Below are positions 17,972-27,154 of a stretch of DNA of 64,000 nucleotides, in pieces. How positions within the stretch are numbered: the first letter of the stretch is position 1; each line of letters starts with the position of its first letter. Position numbers and translations under genes: made by a program. The notes under the pieces are model-generated. The model was not told the DNA's origin. It ran no database searches and was given only the letters and a program-made list of their open reading frames with translations. The DNA lies in contig PAPI01000024.1 in assembly GCA_002708845.1 (NCBI GenBank), positions 124,001 through 188,000 on the forward strand, read 5' to 3'. The DNA comes from Leeuwenhoekiella sp. Its GTDB lineage: Bacteria > Bacteroidota > Bacteroidia > Flavobacteriales > Flavobacteriaceae.

Positions 17972-18856
17972 ATGAATTTTTCCATAGAACGTCTTATCGG
18001 CAATACTCCCCTTGTAGAATCAAAAGTTTTAAATACAAATCCTAAGGTCAAACTATTATTCAAACTTGAAGGCCAAAATCCCGGCGGCAGTGTGAAAGAC
18101 CGCGCGGCGTATAATATGATTACGGCAGCTTTGGAGCGTGGTGAAATAACTAAAAGCACCAAACTTATAGAGGCTACGAGCGGGAATACAGGCATTGCAT
18201 TAGCTATGATTGCGGCTATGTATGGTTTGGATCTTGAAATTGTAATGCCCGAAAATGCAACTAAAGAACGGGTACAAACGATGCGGGCTTACGGGGCTAC
18301 CGTTATTCTTACTCCTGCAGATGTAGGAATAGAGGGGGCTCGGGATTTTGCTGAAGCTAAAGTAAAAGACGAAGGCTACTTTATGTTTAACCAGTTTGCT
18401 AACCCGGATAACTGGAAAGCGCATTATAAAACTACAGGTCCCGAAATCTGGAAAGACACCGATGGAAAAGTTACGCACTTTGTTTCTTCAATGGGAACTA
18501 CGGGAACCATAATGGGTACTTCAACGTATTTAAAAGAACAAAGTGGAAATGTTCAGATTGTTGGGGTACAGCCCACAGATGAATCAAGTATTCCCGGAAT
18601 ACGTAAATGGCCGGAGGAATATCTTCCTAAAATTTTTGACTCCAGTAAGGTTGATCAAATACTTGAAGTAAGTGAAGCTGATGCGCGGATAATGGCAAAA
18701 AGACTGGCAGAAGAAGAAGGTATTTTTAGTGGAATGAGTAGCGGCGGAGCAACCGTTGCTGCCTTGCGCCTATGTGAAAAGCTGGAAAAAGGTGTTGTGG
18801 TTTCCATCATTTGTGATCGCGGAGATCGCTATTTATCATCAGATTTATTTGATTGA
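17972..18856 (+). CDS. cysM: Cysteine synthase (O-acetylserine sulfhydrylase, CysM-like)
   Basis: This 294-aa PLP enzyme has the PLP-binding Lys in PGGSVKDRAA (Lys42), the SGNTG phosphate-binding loop (70-74), and FVSSMGTTGTIMGTS. It condenses O-acetylserine with sulfide (or thiosulfate for CysM types) to cysteine. At 294 aa it is shorter than CysK, which favours CysM. It is cotranscribed with the serine acetyltransferase upstream, and the downstream DUF1853 gene probably begins inside its last codons. Confidence 0.92.
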   Translation: MNFSIERLIGNTPLVESKVLNTNPKVKLLFKLEGQNPGGSVKDRAAYNMITAALERGEITKSTKLIEATSGNTGIALAMIAAMYGLDLEIVMPENATKERVQTMRAYGATVILTPADVGIEGARDFAEAKVKDEGYFMFNQFANPDNWKAHYKTTGPEIWKDTDGKVTHFVSSMGTTGTIMGTSTYLKEQSGNVQIVGVQPTDESSIPGIRKWPEEYLPKIFDSSKVDQILEVSEADARIMAKRLAEEEGIFSGMSSGGATVAALRLCEKLEKGVVVSIICDRGDRYLSSDLFD

Positions 18857-19682
18857 GCTCAATTCGCATAGCAGTCTGCAAAGGCAATACACAGGCTTTT
18901 TAAAAACTCCGGTACTTAGATTCATCAAGAGTGATTTACCATACGGATTATTTAAATTGAATAACTATCCGGAAGCTTTACCGGAAGATTTCAAAATGCC
19001 ACATCCCATTCGTTTAGGCCAACGTATGGAAGTCTTTATGGAAGTGGCACTCAATCAGGAATATCAAGTTCTGTCCAAAAACCTACAAATCATTCACGAA
19101 AAACGAACCCTGGGTGAGTTTGACTTTATCATTCAGTCTAAAGAGGGAGGCAGGCCTATTCATCTGGAGATGGTCTATAAATTTTATTTCCTAAGACCGG
19201 AACTCGGTGGAGATTGGATTGATCAGTTACAGGGACCTAATGCCAGAGATCACTTGAGATTTAAACTTGAGAAGATGCAGACGCATCAATTTCCACTTTT
19301 ATACCAGCCAGAAACCCTACCCTATCTAAATGAGTTGGGGCTTAAGCGAGATGAATTGAAACAGCTCCTTTTTTTTAAGGCTCAGATTTTTGTTCCTGTA
19401 CATCATTCACTTTCTTCAAATCAATCCGGTTTTACAGAAGCAATCTCAGGGTATTATTATAGACTTCAGGAACTGAAAAGTTTAGATAGGCCTGAGCTTT
19501 ATTTCTACATTCCCTTTAAGAATGACTGGGTTGCCCAACCCGAAGAAGCGACTTTGTTTGAGCCTTTTGAAGTTTTTTACAAAAAAATAAGCGTTACTCT
19601 TAAAGAACAACGCTCTGTTTTGTTTTGGATGTATTCGGCAGAAACGCAAGAGTTTAAGCGTCATTTTGCCAGCTGGTGGTAA
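18849..19682 (+). CDS. DUF1853 family protein
   Basis: The protein is about 277 aa if it starts at the TTG at 18849, overlapping cysM by 8 bp. Upstream codons in this frame are the shadow of cysM, and no ATG occurs before 18992. Family resemblance comes from TPVLRFIKSDLPYG, GQRMEVFMEVALNQ, GEFDFIIQSKEGGRPIHLEMVYKFYF (a nuclease-like E...D-F..hHhE pattern) and the tail. DUF1853 has no established function. The arrangement suggests translational coupling to cysM, although a role in sulfur metabolism is not implied. Confidence 0.8.
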   Translation: MIELNSHSSLQRQYTGFLKTPVLRFIKSDLPYGLFKLNNYPEALPEDFKMPHPIRLGQRMEVFMEVALNQEYQVLSKNLQIIHEKRTLGEFDFIIQSKEGGRPIHLEMVYKFYFLRPELGGDWIDQLQGPNARDHLRFKLEKMQTHQFPLLYQPETLPYLNELGLKRDELKQLLFFKAQIFVPVHHSLSSNQSGFTEAISGYYYRLQELKSLDRPELYFYIPFKNDWVAQPEEATLFEPFEVFYKKISVTLKEQRSVLFWMYSAETQEFKRHFASWW

Positions 19683-19687
19683 ACACC

Positions 19688-20152
19688 TTAGATTTTACTT
19701 ACGCGCACGGCGTTCATTCCTTTTTGTCCGCGTTCGAGTTCAAATGAAACTTTATCATTCTCATTAAGCTCACCTTCCAGAATCCCACTTACGTGAACAA
19801 AATATTTCTCCTGATTTTCTGAATCAATTATAAATCCAAAGCCTTTAGAGTGATCAAAGAAAGAAACTTTACCATTTCTAAATTTGGCTTCTTCGGCAGC
19901 TAATTTATCTTCTTCAGTAGTTTTAGGAACACTGATTTGAATATCTTCAATATCTACTTCAACCTTCATAGAGGGATCTGGCGGAGTATCGGTTAAGTTT
20001 CCATTATGATCAACATAAGCGATCATATCTTCAAAATTACCTCCGGTAGAATTTGCCTTTCGGGCCTCTTTACGTTTTTGTTTTTCTTCTCTTTTTTTAA
20101 TGCGTTTTTTCTCGCGTTCTGTTTTACTATAGGTTTGTTGTGATTTTCCCAT
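19688..20152 (-). CDS. Cold-shock-domain protein with basic/charged N-terminal extension
   Basis: In this 154-aa protein, residues 1-35 are very rich in Lys/Arg/Glu (KTEREKKRIKKREEKQKRKEA). A linker follows, and then a C-terminal cold-shock domain (about 90-154) with RNP motifs KGFGFI and YFVHVSG. Proteins of this layout are common in Flavobacteriia and presumably bind RNA. Several hundred non-coding bases upstream leave room for a regulated leader as in other cold-shock genes, but none was identified. It converges with the DUF1853 gene. Confidence 0.88.
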   Translation of the reverse strand: MGKSQQTYSKTEREKKRIKKREEKQKRKEARKANSTGGNFEDMIAYVDHNGNLTDTPPDPSMKVEVDIEDIQISVPKTTEEDKLAAEEAKFRNGKVSFFDHSKGFGFIIDSENQEKYFVHVSGILEGELNENDKVSFELERGQKGMNAVRVSKI

Positions 20153-20475
20153 TTAAAAATTTAAGTGAATAGATAGTATGCCTGAGTCAAGATCAGAAGT
20201 ATACTGTACGAGGGATACAAAGAATATTGGAGAAGCTTTTCTTATATCAGGCGTTTCAAGTACGGCTTAAGCAGATTGCTTAGACTGAGACGGTTGTAAA
20301 GATACAAATTTGCAATGGATATTGAGAGTATTATTCAAGAGATCACTGAAGAATGTATGTAATAAAAATGAGTAAATGTAAATTTATTCCTACAATACAA
20401 CATTATATACTGATACTGTGTATTTTAACTTATTAATTTGTATTTTTACCCTAGTAAATTAAAACCTCAAATAGA
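20153..20475. other. Intergenic region, no gene found
   Basis: These 323 AT-rich bp lie between two divergent units (cold-shock-domain gene leftwards, secreted paralogues rightwards). No coding ORF or RNA gene was recognised. It must contain both promoters and possibly a 5' leader for the cold-shock gene. Confidence 0.5.
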
Positions 20476-21087
20476 TTGATTCAAAAATCACTTGTTTTTC
20501 TTATACTTTTACTTTTTGGGGGCTCTGCCTATTGCCAAACCGATGGGGTTGGTATCGGTACTACACAACCAAGAGCTCAATTAGAAGTAGCCGGGGATAC
20601 TCGTATTTCCACAGGACTGGAAATAGGACTTATTGAACATCTTCAGGATAATGAGACATCTACCTTTCTAATACAAGAACAAAATAATAAAATAAAAGCA
20701 CTTGACGTGAGTAACCCTACAGGTGCGGCTTTGGGTTACATTCAGGTATATGAAATTTACAATCCTAACCAAGACTGGGTTTTAGATTTTGACACGCAGG
20801 TTGATGCAACCGATTTCGTTCTGAATGCTATTTCTGCTTCGTATGATCGGGAACTGGATATAGGCTCAAATGCTTCAATACCGTATTATTCCGCATTTAT
20901 AAGAAATGGAACCTGGCATATTACCGCTGATTTTCCGGAGGCTAATAACAGATATCCCTCAGAATTGGGTACCTGGACAATTACCTGTCTCATTTATTCT
21001 AAAGACCTTTCAAAACAGTTTGGACGAATTGAAATCCCTATGAACAACTCTTCTACTGGTGCTGCTACAAATCCAATAGTTGATTGA
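20476..21087 (+). CDS. Secreted protein with GIGTxxPxAxLxVxG head-type motif, paralogue 1
   Basis: This 203-aa protein starts with a TTG at 20476, and no ATG is available. It has a signal peptide (to about residue 21, SAYCQ), then GIGTTQPRAQLEVAGD at about 25-40. This motif is found at the start of many Bacteroidota surface proteins with tail-fibre or head-like repeats. The rest is beta-rich, with TWHIT and TWTITCLIYSKDL near the end. It is the first of three tandem genes with the same layout. The role is unknown, probably cell surface or secreted. Confidence 0.75.
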   Translation: MIQKSLVFLILLLFGGSAYCQTDGVGIGTTQPRAQLEVAGDTRISTGLEIGLIEHLQDNETSTFLIQEQNNKIKALDVSNPTGAALGYIQVYEIYNPNQDWVLDFDTQVDATDFVLNAISASYDRELDIGSNASIPYYSAFIRNGTWHITADFPEANNRYPSELGTWTITCLIYSKDLSKQFGRIEIPMNNSSTGAATNPIVD

Positions 21088-21088
21088 T

Positions 21089-21718
21089 ATGAAACTACAA
21101 TTACTTTTATTACTGCTTACCACTACCTGTTTTGCCCAGGTTGGTATTGGAACCGTAAATCCGGAGGCCGACATTCACGTTGCCGGTGATGTTATTATTC
21201 AGGAAGAACTTGAGTTGGGTACGTTGCCATCCGTTACAAATACCGATGAAGATTTTAAATTATTAACCAGGCAAACCAATTCCACACCCATAAACGGGGA
21301 AATTACCAGGCTTGATGTAGATGAGCTTACCGTTGCTCCAATAAACGTCTTTAAATACTATTTCTACAACCTAAGGTATGATAATATCATTGATCTTAAT
21401 TTGAGTTTTGAAACCTCAAAATACATTGTGGGTATAGCAGACTTCAGATATATTGGTGATCCTGTAAATAAAGTTATGATTAATAATGCAGATGATTCTA
21501 TTGGAGCATTTGTGGTTCGTACCTTTAAAAGCGGAGGAACCTGGCATCTTGAGATACGTAATCGCCTTTTAAATACAACATATAGAACTAACGCCGTAAA
21601 CTATGAAGTAACGTTTATTGTTTACGATACCAGTTTTTACAGACAATTGCCTACAATTACGACAAACCTTAACGGTAGTAATACCGGTACAGCCTCATCA
21701 ATTCCCGATGTATACTAA
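21089..21718 (+). CDS. Secreted protein with GIGTxxPxAxLxVxG head-type motif, paralogue 2
   Basis: The protein is 209 aa from the ATG at 21089, 1 bp after the previous stop. It has a signal peptide (MKLQLLLLLLTTTCFAQ), VGIGTVNPEADIHVAGD at about 18-34, then a beta-rich body with GGTWHLEIRN and VTFIVYDTSFYRQL close to the C-terminus, matching the layout of both neighbours at low identity. The TAATG junction with the next gene suggests translational coupling. The function is unknown. Confidence 0.8.
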   Translation: MKLQLLLLLLTTTCFAQVGIGTVNPEADIHVAGDVIIQEELELGTLPSVTNTDEDFKLLTRQTNSTPINGEITRLDVDELTVAPINVFKYYFYNLRYDNIIDLNLSFETSKYIVGIADFRYIGDPVNKVMINNADDSIGAFVVRTFKSGGTWHLEIRNRLLNTTYRTNAVNYEVTFIVYDTSFYRQLPTITTNLNGSNTGTASSIPDVY

Positions 21719-22374
21719 TGTTTAAGATGAAAAGAAAATCGCTGCTCCTCTTGTTACTCCTGGGACTGAAGTTTTCGGTTTTCGCTCAGGTAGGGATCAA
21801 TACAGATATGCCTCAGGCAACTTTAGATGTTGAAGGTTCCGGAAAAATTGATAACAAATTATTTCTCGAAAATCCCGGTAATTCTTATGTTATAAGGGGT
21901 TCAAAACTAATTATTGAAAAAACAGATCGCTCTATTGTACAATATGACATTAATGCGAGTAAATATGGGCCGATTAACTACGCAGAGTTTGTGTTTAGAA
22001 ACACCCCAAAAGCCGGTATTACTGATTATGACACGAAAATTAGTACGGCGAACTATACAGTTTCCGTGCAGGGTTATTACTTCCGGGAAAATATATCTAA
22101 TAATACGAGTACTCACATTGTAAGTAACAAGGGGAATACGGTCGTTGAGGGATATCAGGTCTATGCTTATAAGAATACCGGAACCAACACCTGGTTTATA
22201 AAGTGTGTAGTAAACGACGGGTATTTTGAAGGTGCAAATAGAAACGCCAATCTCGACATCTATATGAACCTTATTATTTACCGAAAACGCTTTATTGCCA
22301 AGGAGGTTGCCAGTTATGGTATTAATATGTATCAGCTTGAATCGGGTACGCTAAGCAAGCCTCCAGGATTTTAG
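21718..22374 (+). CDS. Secreted protein with GIGTxxPxAxLxVxG-like motif, paralogue 3
   Basis: This 218-aa protein has a signal peptide (KSLLLLLLLGLKFSVFAQ), VGINTDMPQATLDVEGSG, and a C-terminal part with NTWFIKCVVN and DIYMNLIIYRKRF, parallel to paralogues 1 and 2. The start codon overlaps the previous stop (TAATG). A second ATG three codons in is also possible. The 3' end overlaps the convergent MFS gene by 4 bp. The function is unknown. Confidence 0.8.
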   Translation: MFKMKRKSLLLLLLLGLKFSVFAQVGINTDMPQATLDVEGSGKIDNKLFLENPGNSYVIRGSKLIIEKTDRSIVQYDINASKYGPINYAEFVFRNTPKAGITDYDTKISTANYTVSVQGYYFRENISNNTSTHIVSNKGNTVVEGYQVYAYKNTGTNTWFIKCVVNDGYFEGANRNANLDIYMNLIIYRKRFIAKEVASYGINMYQLESGTLSKPPGF

Positions 22375-23642
22375 ACCTCGGTATTTTCGTGCTCTTCCAA
22401 ATCTTTTCTAAGGTCTAATTTTCTAAATTTGGGCGAAATGATGCCCGTTGCAACCACGGTTATCAACGTCATACTTCCACCAAAAACTACTGCGGTTACC
22501 GTGCCCATCAGTTTTGCTGTTAAACCACTTTCAAAAGCCCCCAGTTCATTAGAACTTCCCACAAACATTGAATTTACTGAAGCTACCCTTCCCCTCATAG
22601 AATCGGGTGTTTTAAGCTGAAGAATAGTCTGTCTGATAATCATGGAGACTCCATCAGTCACACCACTCATAAAAAGGGCAAAAACCGAAAGCCAAAAGGT
22701 CGTAGAAAGCCCAAAAACAATAATGCATACCCCAAAACCGAAAACAGCAGTCAGTAATTTCATCCCCGCAGCTTTATAAAGCGGAAAGTATGCAGAAGTA
22801 AACATAGTAATTAGAGCTCCTACAGCCGGAGCTGCGCGCAAAATACCAAATCCCTGAGGCCCTACTTTTAAAATATCCTGAGCATAAATGGGTAATAATG
22901 CCACCGCACCACCAAAGAGTACAGCAATCATATCAAGACTTAAAGCGCCCAAAACAGCCTTGCTATTGCGTACGAACTGAATGCCTTCTTTCAAACTTTG
23001 TAATACCGGTTCTCCTATTTTCGGATTTAGTATGGGTTTCCGTTTTATCTGTGTGAGAGCGCCAAGGGCAAAGAGTGAAAATCCAAAGATCACGCACATA
23101 GACCAATGCACACCGATCAGGTGAATAAGAAATCCCCCTACAGCAGGCCCAACAACACCGCCCATTTGCCAGACACTACTACTCCAGGTGGCGGCATTTG
23201 GGTATATTTTTTTTGGAACAATTAAAGCAAAAAGTGAAAAGATGGTGGGGCCTAAAAATGCTCTTACAATACCTCCAATAAAGACCAGAGCATAAATGAC
23301 ATTAAGGGTCAATGAAGTGCTTAAGTGTTGGGTAATAACAGGCCAGGTCAATAAAAAAAGGCCGACACTAACTACCGAAAACCCCAATATACATTTAAAA
23401 AGCAGACTGCGCTTTTCCCGCTGATCAACAATATGTCCTGCAAAAAGAGCCAGTGAAACCGCTGGAATTACTTCCATTAAGCCAATAATCCCCAAAGACA
23501 ATGGGTTTTTGGTAATGCTATAAACTTCCCACTCGATCACCACAAATTGCATAGACCAGGCAAAAACCATGGCAAAGCGTACCAAAAGAAATATATTGAA
23601 TTCCCTGTATCTCAGGGCCGCGTACGGATCGTTTTTAGCCAT
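22371..23642 (-). CDS. MFS transporter (EntS/MFS_3-like)
   Basis: This 423-aa protein has about 12 predicted TM helices. It resembles the MFS_3/EntS group of exporters by the N-terminal RYREFNIFLLVRFAMVFAWSMQFVVIEWEVYSITKNPLSLG, the loop AGHIVDQREKRSLL (motif A-like), and IRQTILQLKTPDSMRGRVASVNSMFVG in the second half. These proteins export siderophores, drugs or metabolites by proton antiport. Nothing nearby fixes the substrate. A monocistronic layout is likely. Confidence 0.88.
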   Translation of the reverse strand: MAKNDPYAALRYREFNIFLLVRFAMVFAWSMQFVVIEWEVYSITKNPLSLGIIGLMEVIPAVSLALFAGHIVDQREKRSLLFKCILGFSVVSVGLFLLTWPVITQHLSTSLTLNVIYALVFIGGIVRAFLGPTIFSLFALIVPKKIYPNAATWSSSVWQMGGVVGPAVGGFLIHLIGVHWSMCVIFGFSLFALGALTQIKRKPILNPKIGEPVLQSLKEGIQFVRNSKAVLGALSLDMIAVLFGGAVALLPIYAQDILKVGPQGFGILRAAPAVGALITMFTSAYFPLYKAAGMKLLTAVFGFGVCIIVFGLSTTFWLSVFALFMSGVTDGVSMIIRQTILQLKTPDSMRGRVASVNSMFVGSSNELGAFESGLTAKLMGTVTAVVFGGSMTLITVVATGIISPKFRKLDLRKDLEEHENTEV

Positions 23643-23749
23643 AATGGAAAATCAGAAAGCTGAGTTTTGTCCGTGACAAAAGTAAGTTTTTGACCGGCTA
23701 AAGCTTCAAAAATTACGCAGAATATAGTTTTGTTTCTGAACAAAAAAAA

Positions 23750-24355
23750 TCAGTCCTCCAGTTCGCTAAAAACCAGTTTCATTTCGGTAGCGATCTCTTT
23801 ACTGCGATCGGCATAAACCTGTTCTTCTTTTGGCGTACCATCTGCCAATTTAGGATCTTCATAACGCACTGCGATACGGGCTTCGGCACCGGGAATAAAA
23901 GGACAATTTTCATCTGCATGCGAACACGTCATAACAGCTGCAAAATTCTTCTTAGGGTTTATAGGATGATCGTATAATTTTGAAAAAGCATCTATTTCCG
24001 GTTGATTTTCGTCAAATGTAAACCGGTAAACCGGATTTTCATTTCCTTCACATTCAGCCTTAAAACCTTGTTTAATGAGTGTATTTACTGCGGTTTTGTT
24101 GAAAGCAGTTACCTCTACCCCTCCAGAAAAAGTTTTTACATCCAGACCAAAATAGGCAGCCATTGCCTGAGCCCAAATCTGAGAAAGCTGACTGCGTCTG
24201 GAGTTGTGAGTACAAATAAAATTAAGTTGTACAGGTAAGGCCAGGTCTTTTTTGGATTTTAGGTAGTTAATAAGAGCCTGAAGCTCCACGCTACGCGATT
24301 CTGTAACACCTTCTGTTTGCAAAGAATCGATAAACTGCCTGAGATCAGTATACAT
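23750..24355 (-). CDS. Low-molecular-weight phosphatase/arsenate reductase-like protein
   Basis: This 201-aa protein has the LMW-PTP/ArsC phosphate loop C-x5-R in FICTHNSRRSQ (Cys48 to Arg54) and further cysteines in VMTCSHADENCPF. It lacks the E. coli ArsC (glutaredoxin) signature. It is third in an ArsR, DUF6428, phosphatase unit, a layout I recognise from Bacteroidota, which supports a role in arsenate reduction or a related oxyanion response. No arsenite exporter gene is adjacent, so the arsenic role is inferred from the family and context. Confidence 0.82.
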   Translation of the reverse strand: MYTDLRQFIDSLQTEGVTESRSVELQALINYLKSKKDLALPVQLNFICTHNSRRSQLSQIWAQAMAAYFGLDVKTFSGGVEVTAFNKTAVNTLIKQGFKAECEGNENPVYRFTFDENQPEIDAFSKLYDHPINPKKNFAAVMTCSHADENCPFIPGAEARIAVRYEDPKLADGTPKEEQVYADRSKEIATEMKLVFSELED

Positions 24356-24379
24356 AGATAAGACTAATTAAATAGATAA

Positions 24380-24841
24380 TTAACAACAACCATTACCAGG
24401 AATGCAAGGATCTGAAGCTGCATTTATAAGCGGTGTTGTTTGACGTTGGGGTACTCCACAGGCATCTTTGGCTAGACAGTCTGTTTTGAGAGAAGTAAGT
24501 TTAAAATACTTTCCGTCGTAGTCAAGACCGTAAATAGCTATAGTTTCTGCCTGATATTCAACTTCGATTTCTAAATCCTGAAGCTGCAGGGCTTTTTCAG
24601 AAATTTCTAAAATGCGCAAAAGTTTTTCAGGGTGTAATCTGTGGTTGTAATCCTGAGCATTCCACAATTGCAAAACAACGGTATCTTTAGTGCGTAACTT
24701 CCCGCCGCAATCCATAAAACGCTTGGTGCTCTGCCCTACTTCGGTTACGTGAAAGTGTGCAGGCACCAGTTTTCCGTCCGGTAATTCGAAGCCTATTTTA
24801 TGAGCTTTGGCAGTAATTTTTTTAAGTTCTGATAATTTCAT
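24380..24841 (-). CDS. DUF6428 family protein
   Basis: The protein is 153 aa from the ATG at 24841, which gives the conserved start MKLSELKKI; an upstream in-frame Met would overlap arsR. It contains GFELPDGKLVPAHFHVTEVG and KRFMDCGG, typical of a Bacteroidota family (DUF6428) found beside arsR. The C-terminus carries cysteines (CLAKDACGVP, CIPGNGCC) that could bind a thiophilic metal or metalloid. The function is unknown. It sits 11 bp after arsR and 24 bp before the phosphatase. Confidence 0.82.
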   Translation of the reverse strand: MKLSELKKITAKAHKIGFELPDGKLVPAHFHVTEVGQSTKRFMDCGGKLRTKDTVVLQLWNAQDYNHRLHPEKLLRILEISEKALQLQDLEIEVEYQAETIAIYGLDYDGKYFKLTSLKTDCLAKDACGVPQRQTTPLINAASDPCIPGNGCC

Positions 24842-24852
24842 AGTATATCGTT

Positions 24853-25188
24853 TTAACAACATTCATCAGTAGTACAACTTTTAAATGAATCGAATAGTAC
24901 GTTAAGGTGGTTCTGTACTAAACCTATTGCTTCAGGGTCTATACAGTAACACACCCGCACCCCTTCAATAGTTCCTTTAATCAGACCGGCTTTCTTAAGC
25001 TCTTTTAAATGCTGTGAAACCGTTGCCTGAGCAAGACCAATATCGGTTACCAAATCACCACAAACACAACGTTCCAATTTTGCAAGCTGCTGTAAAATTG
25101 CAATACGTGCCGGATGTGCCAGCGCTTTAGCATAAGACGCAAGCTTGGTTTGAAGATCTGTAAATAATTGTTCTTTAGTCGCTCCCAT
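24853..25188 (-). CDS. arsR: ArsR family metalloregulatory repressor
   Basis: This 111-aa winged-helix protein has the ArsR/SmtB alpha3 metal motif variant ERCVCGDLV (Cys41, Cys43), the recognition helix [18 protein letters not shown], and extra Cys residues in VCYC and at the C-terminus (CTTDECC). The Cys pair suggests sensing of As(III)/Sb(III) or another soft metal. It is the first gene of a three-gene unit. Autorepression is expected from the family, but no operator was identified. Confidence 0.9.
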   Translation of the reverse strand: MGATKEQLFTDLQTKLASYAKALAHPARIAILQQLAKLERCVCGDLVTDIGLAQATVSQHLKELKKAGLIKGTIEGVRVCYCIDPEAIGLVQNHLNVLFDSFKSCTTDECC

Positions 25189-25345
25189 AATATCTATCGT
25201 AATATTACGATTAAATTAATTTTAACCAAAGTATTTCAGGCGATATGTGTTAACCTCTTGCTAAAAGCCATTATTCAGCTATTACATACACTTTAAGAGC
25301 CCTAACTTTGTATCACTACAAAATTATATTCATTTATTTACAGAG

Positions 25346-25810
25346 ATGGAAACCACTTCTAGTCACGAGAAAATTACCAAAGGATTACAGCGTCTGTTGG
25401 TTAAGAACTATGATGCAGAAAAAGGCTATATCACCGCTATGCAGGATATTGATCACGCAGCTTTACGCGGGTTTATGCAAAGACAGGCAGCGAAGCGAAA
25501 TAGTTTTGCAACCGAGCTGGATCATGAACTCCATTTAATAAATGAAAAACCTGAATCTGACGGAAGTCTGGCAGGTAGTCTCCACCGCACCTGGATGGAT
25601 TTACGTGACGCATTAAATCTCAATGATAAATCGGCTATACTTGAAGAATGCCTGCGTGGAGAGGAAACCAGTGCTAAAGAGTATGAGCAGGTTCTTGAAG
25701 AAATCCAGTTTCCGCAGCATTTACGCACAGTAATCAACAACCAGCTTTCAAAAATTTATAGAACTATTGAAGATCTTCAACAGCTTGAAGACATTACGAA
25801 ACTGCAGTAA
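25346..25810 (+). CDS. PA2169/DUF2383 family four-helix-bundle protein
   Basis: This 154-aa all-helical, ferritin-like protein has LQRLLVKNYDAEKGYITAMQDIDHAALRGFMQRQAAKRNSF and SLHRTWMDLRDAL, typical of the PA2169/DUF2383 family. Members are stress-associated and function is not settled. A TAACTTTG sequence at 25303-25310, 36 bp upstream of the ATG, fits the Bacteroidota -7 element TAnnTTTG, but no clear -33 TTTG was found. Confidence 0.82.
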   Translation: METTSSHEKITKGLQRLLVKNYDAEKGYITAMQDIDHAALRGFMQRQAAKRNSFATELDHELHLINEKPESDGSLAGSLHRTWMDLRDALNLNDKSAILEECLRGEETSAKEYEQVLEEIQFPQHLRTVINNQLSKIYRTIEDLQQLEDITKLQ

Positions 25811-25962
25811 AGGTTTAAAATTCCAAAAAGCTCATTTCGAATTACATAAAATTTAGCTCTAATAATTAACAGATTAGTAGTTTATAGGGCTTCATTTTAT
25901 TAAGTACGCATCGATATAACGTTTTGATTTTCATAAATTTATGGGAATCAAAAACGTTTTTT

Positions 25963-27152
25963 ATGACATCCTCAGAACTTCCCAGAAGAGACTGGATCAA
26001 GAAATTAGCCCTTTCAATAGGAGCAGTGGCTGTTGCCCCTACTGCGCTTTGGGCAGATACTGTAGAAAAAGCAAGACGCAACAATCAAAAGTTCTTATAC
26101 CAGAATTCGGTTTTTGACGAGTTTACACCTCCCAAATTTCCGGATCTAAGTACCGTCAAGGCTCGTTTGGTGTGGAATGAAAACCCACACGGTCCCTCAA
26201 AAAAAGCAGCAGAGGCTTTTCAGGAAGCGGTTTGGGACGGTAATCATTATTCCTGGTCAACACTCAATGACCTGGTCGAAAAGATCGCAGTCTTTGAAGG
26301 CGTCGACCTGATTCAATAATGATGGGCCCCGGTTCATCTGATCTCCTGGAGAAAACGGCTTTAGTTCTTTTTCAGGATGGAGGTAATGTTATTAGCGCAG
26401 ATCCCAGTTATATGTCTTTGGTAAGTGTAGCTAAGGCCGCTGGCGGTTCGTGGAAGGCAATTAAACTTACTGATGATTATCAGCATGATCTGGATGCTAT
26501 GGAAGCTGCGATTGATGCCGATACCAAGCTCGTATATATTACAAATCCCAATAACCCTACAGCAACAATTACCGATACTGAAAAACTTAAAGACTTTTGT
26601 TCCCGTGTTTCAGAAAGGGTACCGGTTTTTGTAGATGAAGCTTACCTCGAGCTGGCACCCGGAGGATTGCAAAATAGTATGGCGCCACTTGTTGCTCAGG
26701 GTAAAAACATATTTGTTACCCGCACATTTTCTAAAATTCACGGAATGGCCGGCTTACGAATGGGCTATATGCTGGGAAATGCCAAGTCTTTAGAAGAGAT
26801 TAATAAAATCACACGTGGAGGTATGGGCATCAGCGGCCCAACCATTGCTGCAGCTTCCGCAAGTATGGATGATACCGAATATCTGGAAATGTGCCAGGCC
26901 AAATTTGATGAAGCAAGAGCCTATACAATGGCATTTTTAGAAAAAAAGGGGATTACCGCTATGCCTTCTACAACAAACTTTATCATTTTCCCCATTGATA
27001 TGGAAGGTGATGATTTCTTAGAAAAAATATATGCGCGTAAAGTAGTTGTCAGAGCTTTTAAATTCTGGGATCAAAACTGGTGTCGTGTGAGTCTGGGAAC
27101 TATGGATGAAATGAAGCATTTTACTGCAGCAATTGATGAAATACTGGTTTAA
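25963..27152 (+). pseudogene. Tat-exported HisC-like aminotransferase, interrupted by a frameshift
   Basis: Two adjacent frames together encode one class I/II PLP aminotransferase of the histidinol-phosphate type. Part 1 (25963-26319) has a Tat signal (PRRDWIKKLALSIGAVAVAP) and the N-terminal arm VWNENPHGPS. Part 2 (26319-27152) continues at MMGPGSSDLLEKTA with NPNNPTA, DEAYLEL and the PLP-Lys region RTFSKIHGMAGLRMGY. The natural reading across the junction is Gln-Ile-Met-Met-Gly, and one A appears to be missing at about 26316, creating a stop in TAATG. It is either a real frameshift, a sequencing error, or two translationally coupled halves. If whole, it would act in the periplasm. It lies 2 bp upstream of an AEC permease. 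Confidence 0.8.
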
Positions 27153-27154
27153 GT

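Noticed and set aside
18756-18848. Upstream extension of the DUF1853 gene
   Set aside because: It lies inside cysM and shows no family conservation; TTG at 18849 is preferred.
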